11,505 bases of DNA from Ruaniaceae bacterium. Its GTDB lineage: Bacteria; Actinomycetota; Actinomycetes; Actinomycetales; Actinomycetaceae. The notes under the pieces were generated by a model. That model made no database searches. It was not told the origin of the DNA and saw only the letters and a program-made list of their open reading frames with translations. The position numbers were made by a program, and so were the translations under genes. The DNA is taken from NCBI GenBank assembly GCA_030450655.1, contig JAKDIE010000018.1, positions 1 to 11,505 on the forward strand, in the 5' to 3' direction. Of the stretch, positions 1 through 7,994 are shown piece after piece (positions within the stretch are counted from its first letter, which is position 1; each line of letters begins with the position of its first letter).

Positions 1-21
1 ACTCGCCCCCTCATTTGCGGT

Positions 22-49
22 GGGGCCCGGGCGGTTTGCGCCGGGCCCC
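22..49 (-). terminator. GC-rich hairpin downstream of gpmA
   Basis: A perfect 9-bp inverted repeat (GGGGCCCGG at 22-30, CCGGGCCCC at 41-49) with a 10-nt loop lies 13 bases after the gpmA stop codon. No clear run of T follows on the minus strand, so this is a terminator-like hairpin of the kind common in high-GC actinobacteria rather than a classical intrinsic terminator. It probably ends the lsr2-gpmA transcript. Confidence 0.55.
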
Positions 50-62
50 CTCTCGCATCTCC

Positions 63-800
63 CTACTTGCCTTGGCTCGCCACCGCGGCGATTGCGGCCG
101 CTGCTGCCTCGGGGTCGAGGTAGGTTCCGCCCGGGGTGAGCGGCTTCAGGTCCTCGTCCAGCTCGTAGTAGAGCGGGATTCCCGTGGGAATGTTCAGCCC
201 GGCGATGTCATCGTCCGAGATCCCATCGAGGTGCTTCACGATCGCGCGTAGCGAGTTGCCGTGCGCGGCCACCAGAACGGTCTTGCCCGACTTGAGGTCC
301 GGAACGATCTCGCTCTCCCAGTACGGCAACGCCCGCTCGAGGACGTCCTTCAGGCACTCGGTCAGTGGAGCCCCCTCAGCCGCGTAACGCGGCTCCTGGT
401 CCTGGCTGAACTCACTACCCGGCTCGATGGGAGGCGGAGGTGTGTCATACGAGCGGCGCCACAGCATGAACTGCTCGTCGCCGTACTTGTCCCGAGTCTC
501 CTTCTTATTCAGACCCTGCAGCGCGCCGTAGTGGCGTTCGTTCAGACGCCAGGAGCGCTTCACCGGGATCCAGTGGAGATCGGCCGCGTCGAGGGTCAGG
601 TTTGCAGTCATGATCGCGCGGCGCAACAACGACGTGTGCAACACGTCAGGTAGCACGCCAGCGTTCGTGAGGAGGCTCCCTCCCCGCTTGGCTTCTTCCC
701 AGCCCTTCTCGGAGAGCGGTACGTCCACCCACCCGGTGAAGAGGTTCTTTGCGTTCCATTCGCTCTCGCCATGACGGAGCAGTACCAGCTTGTAACTCAT
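63..800 (-). CDS. gpmA: 2,3-bisphosphoglycerate-dependent phosphoglycerate mutase
   Basis: This 245-residue cytoplasmic enzyme interconverts 3-phosphoglycerate and 2-phosphoglycerate in glycolysis and gluconeogenesis, using a phosphohistidine intermediate and 2,3-bisphosphoglycerate as primer. The family signature [12 protein letters not shown] is at residues 5-16, with Arg9 and the phospho-accepting His10. The general acid Glu88 lies in NERHYG and the second active-site histidine is His180 in AAHGNSLR. The length and the start [11 protein letters not shown] fit the family, so the ATG at 800 is secure. Only a distant AGGG lies upstream (about 12 nt from the ATG), so the ribosome site is weak. 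The gene starts 48 bases after the lsr2 stop, with no convincing terminator between, and may be co-transcribed with lsr2. The short alanine-rich C-terminal tail (about residues 230-242) is unremarkable. The identification is firm. Confidence 0.97.
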   Translation of the reverse strand: MSYKLVLLRHGESEWNAKNLFTGWVDVPLSEKGWEEAKRGGSLLTNAGVLPDVLHTSLLRRAIMTANLTLDAADLHWIPVKRSWRLNERHYGALQGLNKKETRDKYGDEQFMLWRRSYDTPPPPIEPGSEFSQDQEPRYAAEGAPLTECLKDVLERALPYWESEIVPDLKSGKTVLVAAHGNSLRAIVKHLDGISDDDIAGLNIPTGIPLYYELDEDLKPLTPGGTYLDPEAAAAAIAAVASQGK

Positions 801-848
801 GGGCTAATTCTGCCCTATCTGGGGCGTCAGGACCACGGGTTAGAGGTC

Positions 849-1178
849 CTACGAGCCAGAGATGTCCGCAAGGTACTGCGCGCGGATCTCGGCTGGAATG
901 CGGCCACGCTCAGAAACCTCGATGCCCTTCCCTCGCGCCCACGTGCGGATGGCCGCAGCGTCCGAGGTGCTTCGAGTGGGCTTGCTGGCCACCCGGCGGG
1001 CGCCGGAGACCTTACGGGCAGAACTTACCCACCGGGAGAGTTCCGAGCGCAATTGCGCCGCATTCTCTTGTGAAAGATCAATCTCGTACGAAACACCATC
1101 GAGACCAAAACTCACCGTCTCCGCCGCCTTGGATGCATCCGTGTCATCAATGAGCTCCACAACGATCTTCTTTGCCAT
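849..1178 (-). CDS. lsr2: Lsr2 family nucleoid-associated protein (xenogeneic silencer)
   Basis: This 109-residue protein is an Lsr2 homologue, the actinobacterial functional counterpart of H-NS. The family binds AT-rich DNA in the minor groove, bridges it, and silences horizontally acquired genes. The N-terminal dimerisation/oligomerisation domain starts MAKKIVVELIDDTD and contains the typical FGLDGVSYEIDLS strand pair (about residues 24-36). A basic linker with several Lys and Arg follows at about 55-70. The C-terminal DNA-binding domain (about 73-109) contains AIRTWARGKG and the AT-hook-like RGRIP at 91-95. The ATG at 1178 has a good ribosome site (AAGGA, 6-7 nt upstream), and a sigma70-like promoter lies just before it. 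gpmA follows 48 bases downstream. Whether it silences the parA/IS region at the right of this window cannot be told from sequence. Confidence 0.95.
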   Translation of the reverse strand: MAKKIVVELIDDTDASKAAETVSFGLDGVSYEIDLSQENAAQLRSELSRWVSSARKVSGARRVASKPTRSTSDAAAIRTWARGKGIEVSERGRIPAEIRAQYLADISGS

Positions 1179-1216
1179 GACGTTTCCTTTCGGTCAATAA
1201 TCAACAATCGCGCTTT

Positions 1217-1245
1217 ATGTTAGTGCACCTGCGGCACCATGTCAC
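1217..1245 (-). promoter_or_regulatory. Predicted sigma70-type promoter of lsr2
   Basis: On the minus strand GTGACA (1245-1240, five of six matches to TTGACA) is separated by exactly 17 nt from TAACAT (1222-1217, four of six matches to TATAAT). Transcription would start near 1210, about 30 nt before the lsr2 ATG, leaving room for its AAGGA ribosome site. The -35 box overlaps the stop codon of the upstream 47-residue ORF. The call rests on consensus matching by eye only. Confidence 0.5.
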
Positions 1246-1385
1246 GCCTGAGAATCGTGGTATTCCTGTTCAAGCTTCCGTTGCGCGGCGCGTTCTTTCG
1301 AATCTGCCCGGAATATCACCCGCAGCACGAGAGCGAAAAGCGCTAACGCACCGATCGTAGGGACTAGTGCAATTAGGGCGTCCAT
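1242..1385 (-). CDS. Small single-helix membrane protein, unknown function (47 aa)
   Basis: The minus-strand ATG at 1385 opens a 47-residue frame ending in TGA at 1242-1244. A strong ribosome site, GGGAGAG, sits at the usual distance before the ATG. Residues 2-25 are almost entirely hydrophobic (ALIALVPTIGALALFALVLR is the core) and should form one membrane helix. A strongly charged tail follows (RADSKERAAQRKLEQEYHD). This layout, one helix plus a cytoplasmic amphipathic tail, is what a genuine small membrane protein looks like, and it is hard to get by chance in GC-rich DNA. The gene starts 63 bases after the sdaA stop and ends just before lsr2, whose promoter overlaps its stop codon. I do not recognise a named family and assign no function. 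The alternative 61-codon frame on the same strand (1270-1455) lacks such support. Confidence 0.65.
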   Translation of the reverse strand: MDALIALVPTIGALALFALVLRVIFRADSKERAAQRKLEQEYHDSQA

Positions 1386-1448
1386 CGTCTCTCCCTGCAG
1401 TGAGATCGTTGTTCTCGTGACGTAGCGGTCCCGCTATCCTATCGGACG

Positions 1449-2780
1449 TCAGCAATAGGGAACGTTGACCGCAAGCCCACCCTCGGCCGTTTCCTTGTAA
1501 CGAGAGGACATGTCCTCACCTGTCTGCCGCATCGTCTCAATCACCACGTCCAGGCTCACCATGTGAATTCCGTCTCCCATCAACGAAATCCGTGCCGCCG
1601 TCAACGCCGTCGATGCCGCGACCGCATTGCGTTCAATACACGGTATTTGAACGAGCCCGCCCACCGGATCGCATGTCAGACCCAGATGGTGCTCCATCGC
1701 AATCTCGGCCGCATTCTCAACTTGCTGGGGTGTCCCTCCCCACACGGAAGTCAGTCCCGCTGCCGCCATCGCACAGGCACTACCCACTTCTCCTTGGCAC
1801 CCGGCCTCGGCTCCCGAAATCGACGCATTTGCTTTTATCAGGGAACCAATCGCGGTGGCTGTTAGGAGGAACCCCCGAATACCGTCCTCACCGAGGCCCA
1901 AATCAACCGCATATCGAATCACCGCCGGAATGACGCCCGCGGCGCCATTCGTGGGAGCAGTAACGATGCGTCCACCCCCAGCATTCTGCTCATTGACCGC
2001 CATCGCATACACCAGGAGGCGCTGCTCGGCGCCACCCTCAAATGCATGCATTCCCTCGACGGACTCCCACGATGTCTTTGCGCGTCGTTGCGCACCGAGG
2101 CCCCCCGGGAGCGGACCCTCCTGACGGATCCCCTCCTCGATCGACGCATTCATTGCGTTCCAGATCGCGTCCAAGCCAGCACGGACAGCATCTTCCGATC
2201 GTCCCAACGCGAGTTCCTCACTCCATGCCACCTCGGCGATCGAAGTTCCGTGGCACAAGTCCAGCAGGCCCGCAGCCGTGCTGAAACTCGGTTCCTTCGC
2301 GACGCCCGCGGGAACCTCGTCCCCGCCCGCCTGCTGGATGAAGCCACCCCCAATCGACAGATACGTGACCGCCCGGACCAGCGTCCCGTCGTCGTCGTAC
2401 GCCTCGAACGTGAGGGCGTTCGGGTGCCCGTAGTGCCGGGCCCGCGGCTCGAACACCACGTCCGTGTACGCCAGCCGCATCCCGCGAATGTTCAGCTCAC
2501 CCTCATCCGCCAGCCGCTCCCACAACACCGGCACCGCCACGGGATCGCAGGTGACGGGATCCCACCCGTACAGCCCCGCCAATGCCGCAGCGGGGGTACC
2601 GTGCCCGAGGCCCGTGGCGGCAAGCGACCCGTGCAGGCGCACCCGGAGCCGATCGGGGCTCAGTGCCGCGGACTCGAGAGCATCCGCGAAGCGCTTGCCC
2701 GCACGCATCGGACCGACCGTGTGCGAACTCGATGGGCCAATGCCGATCGAGAACAGTTCCATGACTGAGACATACACCAC
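1449..2780 (-). CDS. sdaA: L-serine ammonia-lyase (L-serine dehydratase), iron-sulfur dependent, single chain
   Basis: This enzyme deaminates L-serine to pyruvate and ammonia in the cytoplasm with a [4Fe-4S] cluster. The 443 residues hold the N-terminal domain with SIGIGPSSSHTVGPMRA (residues 11-27), SIGGGF (142-147), and the catalytic domain with TAPTNGAAGVIPAV (274-287). The likely cluster ligands are Cys328 (AGCQGE), Cys370 (LTCDPV) and Cys381 (PCIERN). Their spacings (42 and 11) equal those of Cys343/385/396 that I recall for the Legionella enzyme. The last residue is Cys443, 62 after Cys381, matching the 'tail-in-mouth' cysteine that occupies the fourth iron in that enzyme. The start is a GTG at 2780 or the adjacent GTG at 2777, because homologues begin a few residues before SVxxLFxIGIGPSSSHT. 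The ATG at 2762 would cut that conserved strand. Ribosome site is weak. The gene is divergent from the ABC gene (104-bp gap). Confidence 0.95.
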   Translation of the reverse strand: MVYVSVMELFSIGIGPSSSHTVGPMRAGKRFADALESAALSPDRLRVRLHGSLAATGLGHGTPAAALAGLYGWDPVTCDPVAVPVLWERLADEGELNIRGMRLAYTDVVFEPRARHYGHPNALTFEAYDDDGTLVRAVTYLSIGGGFIQQAGGDEVPAGVAKEPSFSTAAGLLDLCHGTSIAEVAWSEELALGRSEDAVRAGLDAIWNAMNASIEEGIRQEGPLPGGLGAQRRAKTSWESVEGMHAFEGGAEQRLLVYAMAVNEQNAGGGRIVTAPTNGAAGVIPAVIRYAVDLGLGEDGIRGFLLTATAIGSLIKANASISGAEAGCQGEVGSACAMAAAGLTSVWGGTPQQVENAAEIAMEHHLGLTCDPVGGLVQIPCIERNAVAASTALTAARISLMGDGIHMVSLDVVIETMRQTGEDMSSRYKETAEGGLAVNVPYC

Positions 2781-2884
2781 GTGGCCATCATCTCACTTCT
2801 GCCTGCGCAGCATCTGGGCGAACTCTCAGGTTGGCAAGGCACAATTGACGCTCTGGCTGTTCCAGTTCGCCAGGGAAGGCACGA

Positions 2885-5800
2885 ATGCTCCAGCTTCACA
2901 GCGTCCGCAAGTCATATACAACCGGCAGTTTCACACAGACCGCCCTCGACGACGTCTCGATCGCTTTTCGCGATAACGAGTTCGTGGCGGTCCTTGGCCC
3001 CTCCGGCTCCGGGAAGACGACCCTGCTCAACATCGTCGGCGGGCTCGACCACGCGGACTCCGGCAGCCTCGAGATCGACGGCATCGACACGTCCGAGTAC
3101 AAGGACCGGGACTGGGACACCTACCGGAACAACCGGATCGGCTTCGTCTTCCAGAGCTACAACCTCATTCCACACCAGACCGTGCTTGCGAATGTGGAGC
3201 TTGCACTCACGCTCTCGGGCGTCTCTCGCGCCGCACGGCGCCAGCGAGCCACGGAGGCGCTCGAGCAGGTGGGGCTCGGAGAGCACATCCACAAACGCCC
3301 CAATCAGCTTTCTGGCGGGCAGATGCAACGCGTGGCCATCGCTCGCGCCCTCATTAATGATCCAGAGATCCTGCTCGCCGACGAGCCCACCGGAGCATTG
3401 GACTCCAAGACATCCGTCCAGATCATGGCGATGCTCACCGAGATCGCCAAGGACCGCCTGGTCATCATGGTCACGCACAACCCCGAGTTGGCGGATGAGT
3501 ACGCCACCCGGGTCGTGAGCCTCCGCGACGGGCAGGTGGATGCCGATTCCGATCCGTTCAACCCCGCGGGGGAGGGCCTCACTGCGAAGAGCGCCCGGCG
3601 CACGTCGATGTCCTTCCTCACCGCCGTTGCGCTGTCCTTCAACAACCTGATGACGAAGAAGGGCCGCACGCTCATGACGGCGTTCGCGGGCTCGATCGGC
3701 ATCATCGGGATCGCCGCGATCCTCGCGCTCGCGAACGGAGTGAACGACTACATCCAGGCGATCGAAGAGGACACCCTCTCGATGTATCCGCTGCAGATCC
3801 AGAGCCAAGGGCTCGACATGACCGCGCTACTCATGACTGGCATGGATCTCGGCCAGGAGGTGGAGGGCACTGCTGTCGATGAAGGCGATGCGTCCAGCGG
3901 CGAGGTCCGCGAAGTCGATATGCTGTCCCGCTTCTTCTCTTCGGTGGGCTCGAATGACCTCGCATCCCTGAAGGCATTCCTCGACGCCAACGGTGGGAAC
4001 ATCGAGGACTACGCGAACTCGATCGAGTACTCGTACAACGTCACGCCGCAACTCTTCACCGAACTGGAGGACGGCTCAGTCCGCCAGGTCAACCCGGATT
4101 CCACCTTCGCCGCTCTCGGCTTCGGCGGCGGATCGGCGAGCTCTCTCATGTCCGCTCAGATGGCACCGCAGCTCTTCCAAGAGATGATGTCCGATCGCTC
4201 GCTCGTCGAGGAGCAGTACGACGTCGTGGCCGGCGACTGGCCGCAGGGCCCCGATGAGGTGCTGCTCGTGCTTACCGCTGGCGGCTCGATCTCGGACTTC
4301 GCGTTCTTCGCGATGGGGCTGCGCGATCCGGCGGAACTCGACGGGATGGTCAGATCGTTCGCGAACGACGAGCCGATCGTGACTCCCGAGGGCGGGCCGC
4401 GCACCTTCTCGTATGACGAGATCTTGGACGTCTCGTTCACGCGCGTGAACTCCGCCGACTACTTCGTGTATGACGAGGCCTACGACGTGTGGACCGATCG
4501 CAGCGGGGATCAGGCCTTCGTCCGGGATCTCGTGTCCGACGGCGACCAGGTCCGGATCAGCGGCATCGCACAGCCGCGTCCAGGATCGAATGCGACGGCG
4601 CTCCAGCCGGGGTTCCACTACTCCCCCGAGATGATCACCCAACTGGTCACTGAGGCGCGCGAAACCGAGATCGTCCAGTCGCAGCTCGCACGGCCCGCGT
4701 ACAACGTGTTCTCGGGGCGCACCTTCGCCGATGAGGCGGAGAACCCGGAACGCGAGGAGTTCGATATGGCGAGCCTCGTCACGATCGACGAGGAGGCAAT
4801 CGCCAATGCCTTCACGTTTGACGAATCCGCGTTGAGCCTCGACGTCTCGGCGCTGAATCTCTCGATGCCGGATCTCCAGATCGACCCGTCGACTCTCCCT
4901 GCGATGGATCTGGACGATCTCATGGGTGGCCTCGACATGAACTTTGACATCGATCTCGAGTCCGTCCTGGCCGGGATCGACCTCAGCGGACTGGAGCTCG
5001 GCGTGGACCAGGAGCAGGTCACCGCAGCGGCGGAGCGGCTCGCCACGGGGTACGCGGCCTTCTGCGCCGCGGGCAACGACTGTACCGATCCCGCAGCCAG
5101 CTTCCAGGCCTTCCTCGGTACTATTGAGGGGCAGGCGATCCTTGCCGAGTTCGAAGGCATCGTGGGCGACGCCCAGGAGGGCCTCGAGGCCATCCAGGAG
5201 AACATTACCGCTCAACTCGTCGAGGCGATCACCTCCGAGGTTGAAGCCCAGATCGCGGCGAATGCGGGTGCGATGCAGGCGCAGATCCAGAGCGCAATGG
5301 GCCGGTACATGAACCAGGCGATGGCCGCCGTCGGGCAGCAAGTGCAGGCGCAGCTCGGTGTGGCGCTGGAGCGCCAGATCGGCAGCGCGATGCAGCAGGC
5401 GATGAGCAGCCTCGCCACGAATATGTCCGCGGCGATGGGGATCGATCAGGAGGCCTTCATGGAGGCGTTCCAGTTCGATATGGATGAGACGGAGCTCGCG
5501 CAGCTCCTCGCAACAATGATGTCCACGCAGCAGGCATCCTTCGATAGCAACCTCGTGCGGCTGGGGTATGCCGACTTTGCGAACCCCTCGCAGATCAACA
5601 TCTTCCCGAAGGATTTCGAGTCCAAGGGCCGAATCATCGAGATTCTTGACGAGTACAACGCGCAGGCAAAGGCCGACGGCGACGAGGACCGGGTAATCAC
5701 GTACACGGACTTCGTGGGCGCCCTCATGTCTTCCGTGACGGACGTGGTGAACGTGGTGAGTTACGTGCTCGTGGCGTTCGTCTCGATCTCGCTCGTGGTC

Positions 5801-6157
5801 TCCTCGATCATGATCGGCGTGATCACGTACATCTCGGTGCTCGAACGCAAGAAGGAGATCGGGATCTTGCGCTCGATCGGCGCCTCGAAACGGGATATTC
5901 GGCGCGTGTTCAACGCCGAGACCCTCATCGTAGGATTCGTTGCGGGCATGATCGGGATCGGAGCCACTTTGCTGTTGACGATTCCGGCGAACGCGATCGT
6001 CTCGGCGAACTTCGATATCGAGCAGGTGGCCATCCTGCCGTGGCAGGCCGGTGCGATCCTCGTGGCGATCTCGATGGGGCTGACGTTCCTAGCGGGGCTC
6101 ATCCCGTCCTCGGCCGCCTCACGGAAGGATCCCGTGGAGGCGCTCCGCTCGGAGTAG
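2885..6157 (+). CDS. Fused ABC transporter ATP-binding protein/FtsX-type permease with large extracytoplasmic domain
   Basis: This 1090-residue protein joins an ATPase and a MacB/FtsX-like (type VII) permease. The ATPase (about 1-225) is complete: Walker A GPSGSGKTT (38-46), Q-loop Gln90, signature LSGGQ (142-146), Walker B ILLADEPTGALD (162-173) and H-loop His198. It is of the LolD/MacB class. One membrane helix follows at about 263-288. The C-terminal FtsX domain has three helices (about 957-982, 1012-1036, 1054-1075) and the conserved cytoplasmic stretch LERKKEIGILRSIGASKRDI. Between helix 1 and helix 2 lie about 660 residues outside the membrane. They include an acidic Leu/Asp-rich quasi-repeat (648-705), a Cys pair (727, 733) and a long Gln/Ala/Met helical region (about 745-880). 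Such proteins act as mechanotransmitters or exporters of peptides, lipids or antibiotics, and the substrate is unknown. The ATG at 2885 has an AGGGAAGG ribosome site. Confidence 0.93.
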   Translation: MLQLHSVRKSYTTGSFTQTALDDVSIAFRDNEFVAVLGPSGSGKTTLLNIVGGLDHADSGSLEIDGIDTSEYKDRDWDTYRNNRIGFVFQSYNLIPHQTVLANVELALTLSGVSRAARRQRATEALEQVGLGEHIHKRPNQLSGGQMQRVAIARALINDPEILLADEPTGALDSKTSVQIMAMLTEIAKDRLVIMVTHNPELADEYATRVVSLRDGQVDADSDPFNPAGEGLTAKSARRTSMSFLTAVALSFNNLMTKKGRTLMTAFAGSIGIIGIAAILALANGVNDYIQAIEEDTLSMYPLQIQSQGLDMTALLMTGMDLGQEVEGTAVDEGDASSGEVREVDMLSRFFSSVGSNDLASLKAFLDANGGNIEDYANSIEYSYNVTPQLFTELEDGSVRQVNPDSTFAALGFGGGSASSLMSAQMAPQLFQEMMSDRSLVEEQYDVVAGDWPQGPDEVLLVLTAGGSISDFAFFAMGLRDPAELDGMVRSFANDEPIVTPEGGPRTFSYDEILDVSFTRVNSADYFVYDEAYDVWTDRSGDQAFVRDLVSDGDQVRISGIAQPRPGSNATALQPGFHYSPEMITQLVTEARETEIVQSQLARPAYNVFSGRTFADEAENPEREEFDMASLVTIDEEAIANAFTFDESALSLDVSALNLSMPDLQIDPSTLPAMDLDDLMGGLDMNFDIDLESVLAGIDLSGLELGVDQEQVTAAAERLATGYAAFCAAGNDCTDPAASFQAFLGTIEGQAILAEFEGIVGDAQEGLEAIQENITAQLVEAITSEVEAQIAANAGAMQAQIQSAMGRYMNQAMAAVGQQVQAQLGVALERQIGSAMQQAMSSLATNMSAAMGIDQEAFMEAFQFDMDETELAQLLATMMSTQQASFDSNLVRLGYADFANPSQINIFPKDFESKGRIIEILDEYNAQAKADGDEDRVITYTDFVGALMSSVTDVVNVVSYVLVAFVSISLVVSSIMIGVITYISVLERKKEIGILRSIGASKRDIRRVFNAETLIVGFVAGMIGIGATLLLTIPANAIVSANFDIEQVAILPWQAGAILVAISMGLTFLAGLIPSSAASRKDPVEALRSE

Positions 6158-6173
6158 CGGCCGGCCAACGATA

Positions 6174-6223
6174 GTTGAGGCCCGTGACGCGCATGAGCGA
6201 ACATGCGTATCACGGGCCTCAAC
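6174..6223. terminator. Long hairpin between convergent genes (bidirectional terminator candidate)
   Basis: Two 22-nt arms (6174-6195 and 6202-6223) pair at 20 positions, plus one G-U wobble and one mismatch, around a 6-nt loop AGCGAA. The outer part GTTGAGGCCCGTGA pairs perfectly. The hairpin sits 17 bases after the ABC gene stop and 7 bases after the 3' end of the oppositely read tRNA-Thr, so it can end both transcripts. Neither side has a strong T run. Confidence 0.7.
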
Positions 6224-6229
6224 CTACTG

Positions 6230-6302
6230 AGCCACCTAAGGGAATCGAACCCTTGACCTATTCATTACGAGTGAATCGCTCTGCCGACTGAGCTAAGGTG
6301 GC
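6230..6302 (-). tRNA. tRNA-Thr (anticodon CGU)
   Basis: A 73-nt cloverleaf is readable on the minus strand. It has acceptor stem GCCACCT/AGGTGGC, D arm GCTC-AGTCGGCA-GAGC, anticodon stem ATTCA/TGAAT with loop CTCGTAA (anticodon CGT, reading ACG), a 5-nt variable loop, and T arm AAGGG-TTCGATT-CCCTT. The discriminator is T and the CCA end is not encoded. It lies downstream of the hydrolase gene on the same strand and has its own promoter-like element at 6315-6343. Confidence 0.96.
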
Positions 6303-6314
6303 GAACCGGAGACG

Positions 6315-6343
6315 AGTCTACCGTGCCCCAGTGGGGGCGCCAA
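6315..6343 (-). promoter_or_regulatory. Predicted promoter of tRNA-Thr
   Basis: On the minus strand TTGGCG (6343-6338) and TAGACT (6320-6315) are separated by exactly 17 nt. Transcription would start about 6 nt before the mature tRNA 5' end. TAGACT-type -10 boxes are common before actinobacterial tRNA genes. The spacer contains GCCCC-CACT-GGGGC, a small hairpin that may help end the upstream hydrolase transcript. Confidence 0.55.
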
Positions 6344-6369
6344 AACCGCGCAACCGCCTAGAAGAGCAG

Positions 6370-7953
6370 TCAGCAGGTCTTGCCCGCTTCCGGGACCGTT
6401 CCGTCGATCAGGAAGGCGTCCACGGCGTCGCTAATGCAACTGTTCGAGCGCCCGTACGCCGTGTGCCCATTCCCCTCGAACGTGAGGAGGCTGCCGCTCT
6501 CGAGCTGATCCGCCAGCGAGACCGACCACTCGTACGGCGTGGCCGGGTCCCCGGTGGTCCCGATCACGAGGATCGGCGCGGCACCGGAGGCGGTGACCGG
6601 CGCCGGCGTGCGCGAGGACTGGTAGGGCCACAGCGAGCACGTCACCTCCGTGTACGCGAACGCATCCCCCCAGAATGGCGTGGCCTCTGCCATCTGCTCG
6701 GCGTTCGCCTGCCAATCCTCCATCGTCCCCTCGACGGGATAGTCGAGGCAGTCAATCGCGAGGAACGCGTCCGACGAGTTGTCCTCGTAGGTCCCGTCCC
6801 CAAGCCGCCCCGTGGACTGGTCCGCCCAATACAGCAGAGCCGAGCCATCGCCGTCGCGCATTGCCATCGTGAGGGCCGAGCTCGTTTCGCCCCACAGCGA
6901 GGACTCATACAGCCCGATAATGACACCGGAGACGGCCGCCGAGAGGCCCAGCGGCCGGGCCGGGTCCTCCGTGGGAAGCGGGGTTGCCTTGACCACGTCG
7001 AAGAACGTCTGCAACTGGTCGAGACCCTCATCCACGGTGCCGGTGAAGGGGCAGGAGCGCCCCGCGAGGCAGTCCTCCATGTACGCGCGAATCGCGTGCT
7101 CGAAGCCCGCGGCCTGGCCGAGTGCCACATCGTTCATGCTGAGCGCCGGGTCCACCGCGCCGTCGAGCACGAACGCCCCCACACGCTCGGGGAAAAGTTC
7201 CGCGTAGTATGCCCCGAGGAAGGTGCCGTACGAATACCCGAGATAGTCCAGGGTGTCCTGCTGCCCGACGACGGCGCGCAGGATATCGAGGTCCCGCGCC
7301 GCCGAATCGGTGTCAATGAACTCCAGTAGATCGCCTGGGGTGTTCTCGACGCAGTTATCGACAAACGCCTGCGAATCCGCCACGTACTGGTCGAGACCCT
7401 CTTGGGTGTCCGTGTCCCACCACATCGCGTTCCGCTCGTCCCATTCCTGATCCGAGAGGCAACTCACGGCGTCGGACGTGTTGACGCCGCGCGGATCGAA
7501 TCCGACCATGTTGTACGAGCTCGCCAGCACGCTCGAGACCGAGTACGTGATCCAGTCCAACATGCCAAACCCGGAGCCACCCGGACCGCCGGGATTGAGG
7601 AAGAGGCCCGGACGACTATCCCCCGCCGAGTTGAGGAGACCCACGTGCAGGCGCACGGTGCGGCCGTCGTCGGGATTGTCATAATCGAGCGGAACCGTGA
7701 TGTCCGCGCACTGCAGGTCCGTGCCGCAGTCCTCCCAGCTCACGGCCTGCCCGTAGAACTCGGCCAGCGCAGGGTCCGTCCCGGCGAGAGGATCGTAGCC
7801 TTCCGGCGCGTCCGGCCCACTCGTGGGGGAACTCGTGGAGGGAGGCGCAGGAGTGGGGCTGCTGGGCCTCGTCTTCACGTCACCGGCGCCGGAGCACGCG
7901 GTCAGGACAAGAGCCGCCGCCACCAACGCTGCGGCGGCGCGGAGAAGCTTCAT
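6370..7953 (-). CDS. Secreted lipoprotein alpha/beta hydrolase, TAP-like (tripeptidyl aminopeptidase family)
   Basis: This 527-residue protein starts with a lipoprotein signal: KLLRAAAALVAAALVLTAC with lipobox LTAC and lipidated Cys20. A Ser/Thr/Pro linker (about 28-50) should hold it off the membrane. The alpha/beta hydrolase fold has an oxyanion-type NPGGPGGSG (120-128), GFDPRG (151-156), the nucleophile elbow GYSYG with Ser241, acid Asp469 in TGDPATP, and His497 in GNGHTAYG. The last 100 residues match the TAP-like C-terminal domain of Streptomyces tripeptidyl aminopeptidases (SlpD/SlpE type). Several further cysteines suggest disulfides outside the cell. It probably trims peptides at the cell surface, though an esterase role is possible. 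It begins 41 bases after holB and is likely in its operon. No good ribosome site is visible before the ATG at 7953. Confidence 0.92.
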   Translation of the reverse strand: MKLLRAAAALVAAALVLTACSGAGDVKTRPSSPTPAPPSTSSPTSGPDAPEGYDPLAGTDPALAEFYGQAVSWEDCGTDLQCADITVPLDYDNPDDGRTVRLHVGLLNSAGDSRPGLFLNPGGPGGSGFGMLDWITYSVSSVLASSYNMVGFDPRGVNTSDAVSCLSDQEWDERNAMWWDTDTQEGLDQYVADSQAFVDNCVENTPGDLLEFIDTDSAARDLDILRAVVGQQDTLDYLGYSYGTFLGAYYAELFPERVGAFVLDGAVDPALSMNDVALGQAAGFEHAIRAYMEDCLAGRSCPFTGTVDEGLDQLQTFFDVVKATPLPTEDPARPLGLSAAVSGVIIGLYESSLWGETSSALTMAMRDGDGSALLYWADQSTGRLGDGTYEDNSSDAFLAIDCLDYPVEGTMEDWQANAEQMAEATPFWGDAFAYTEVTCSLWPYQSSRTPAPVTASGAAPILVIGTTGDPATPYEWSVSLADQLESGSLLTFEGNGHTAYGRSNSCISDAVDAFLIDGTVPEAGKTC

Positions 7954-7994
7954 ACATGAACTTTACAGGGCGTGCGGGCTGGCGGTGGCGTGCA

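Noticed and set aside
1270..1455. 61-codon minus-strand ORF between sdaA and lsr2
   Set aside because: It overlaps in another frame the 47-residue ORF, which has a strong ribosome site and a clear membrane helix. The 61-codon product has no recognisable feature and overlaps the sdaA stop.
2781..2884. Riboswitch or clear divergent promoter pair between sdaA and the ABC gene
   Set aside because: I tried TTGACG (2845-2850) and TTGGCA (2831-2836) as -35 boxes, but no -10 box lies at 16-18 nt. No glycine-riboswitch-like conserved core was seen. Only weak 4-5 bp palindromes (such as CTGGC...GCCAG at 2853-2873) are present.
4076..5341. 421-codon minus-strand ORF opposite the ABC gene
   Set aside because: It is an antisense shadow of the well-supported ABC/FtsX gene, rich in Arg/His/Asp/Leu as expected from the complement of GC-rich codons, with no domain.
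6298..7329. 343-codon plus-strand ORF opposite the hydrolase and over the tRNA
   Set aside because: It is an antisense shadow of the lipoprotein hydrolase. It starts inside tRNA-Thr and shows no motifs.
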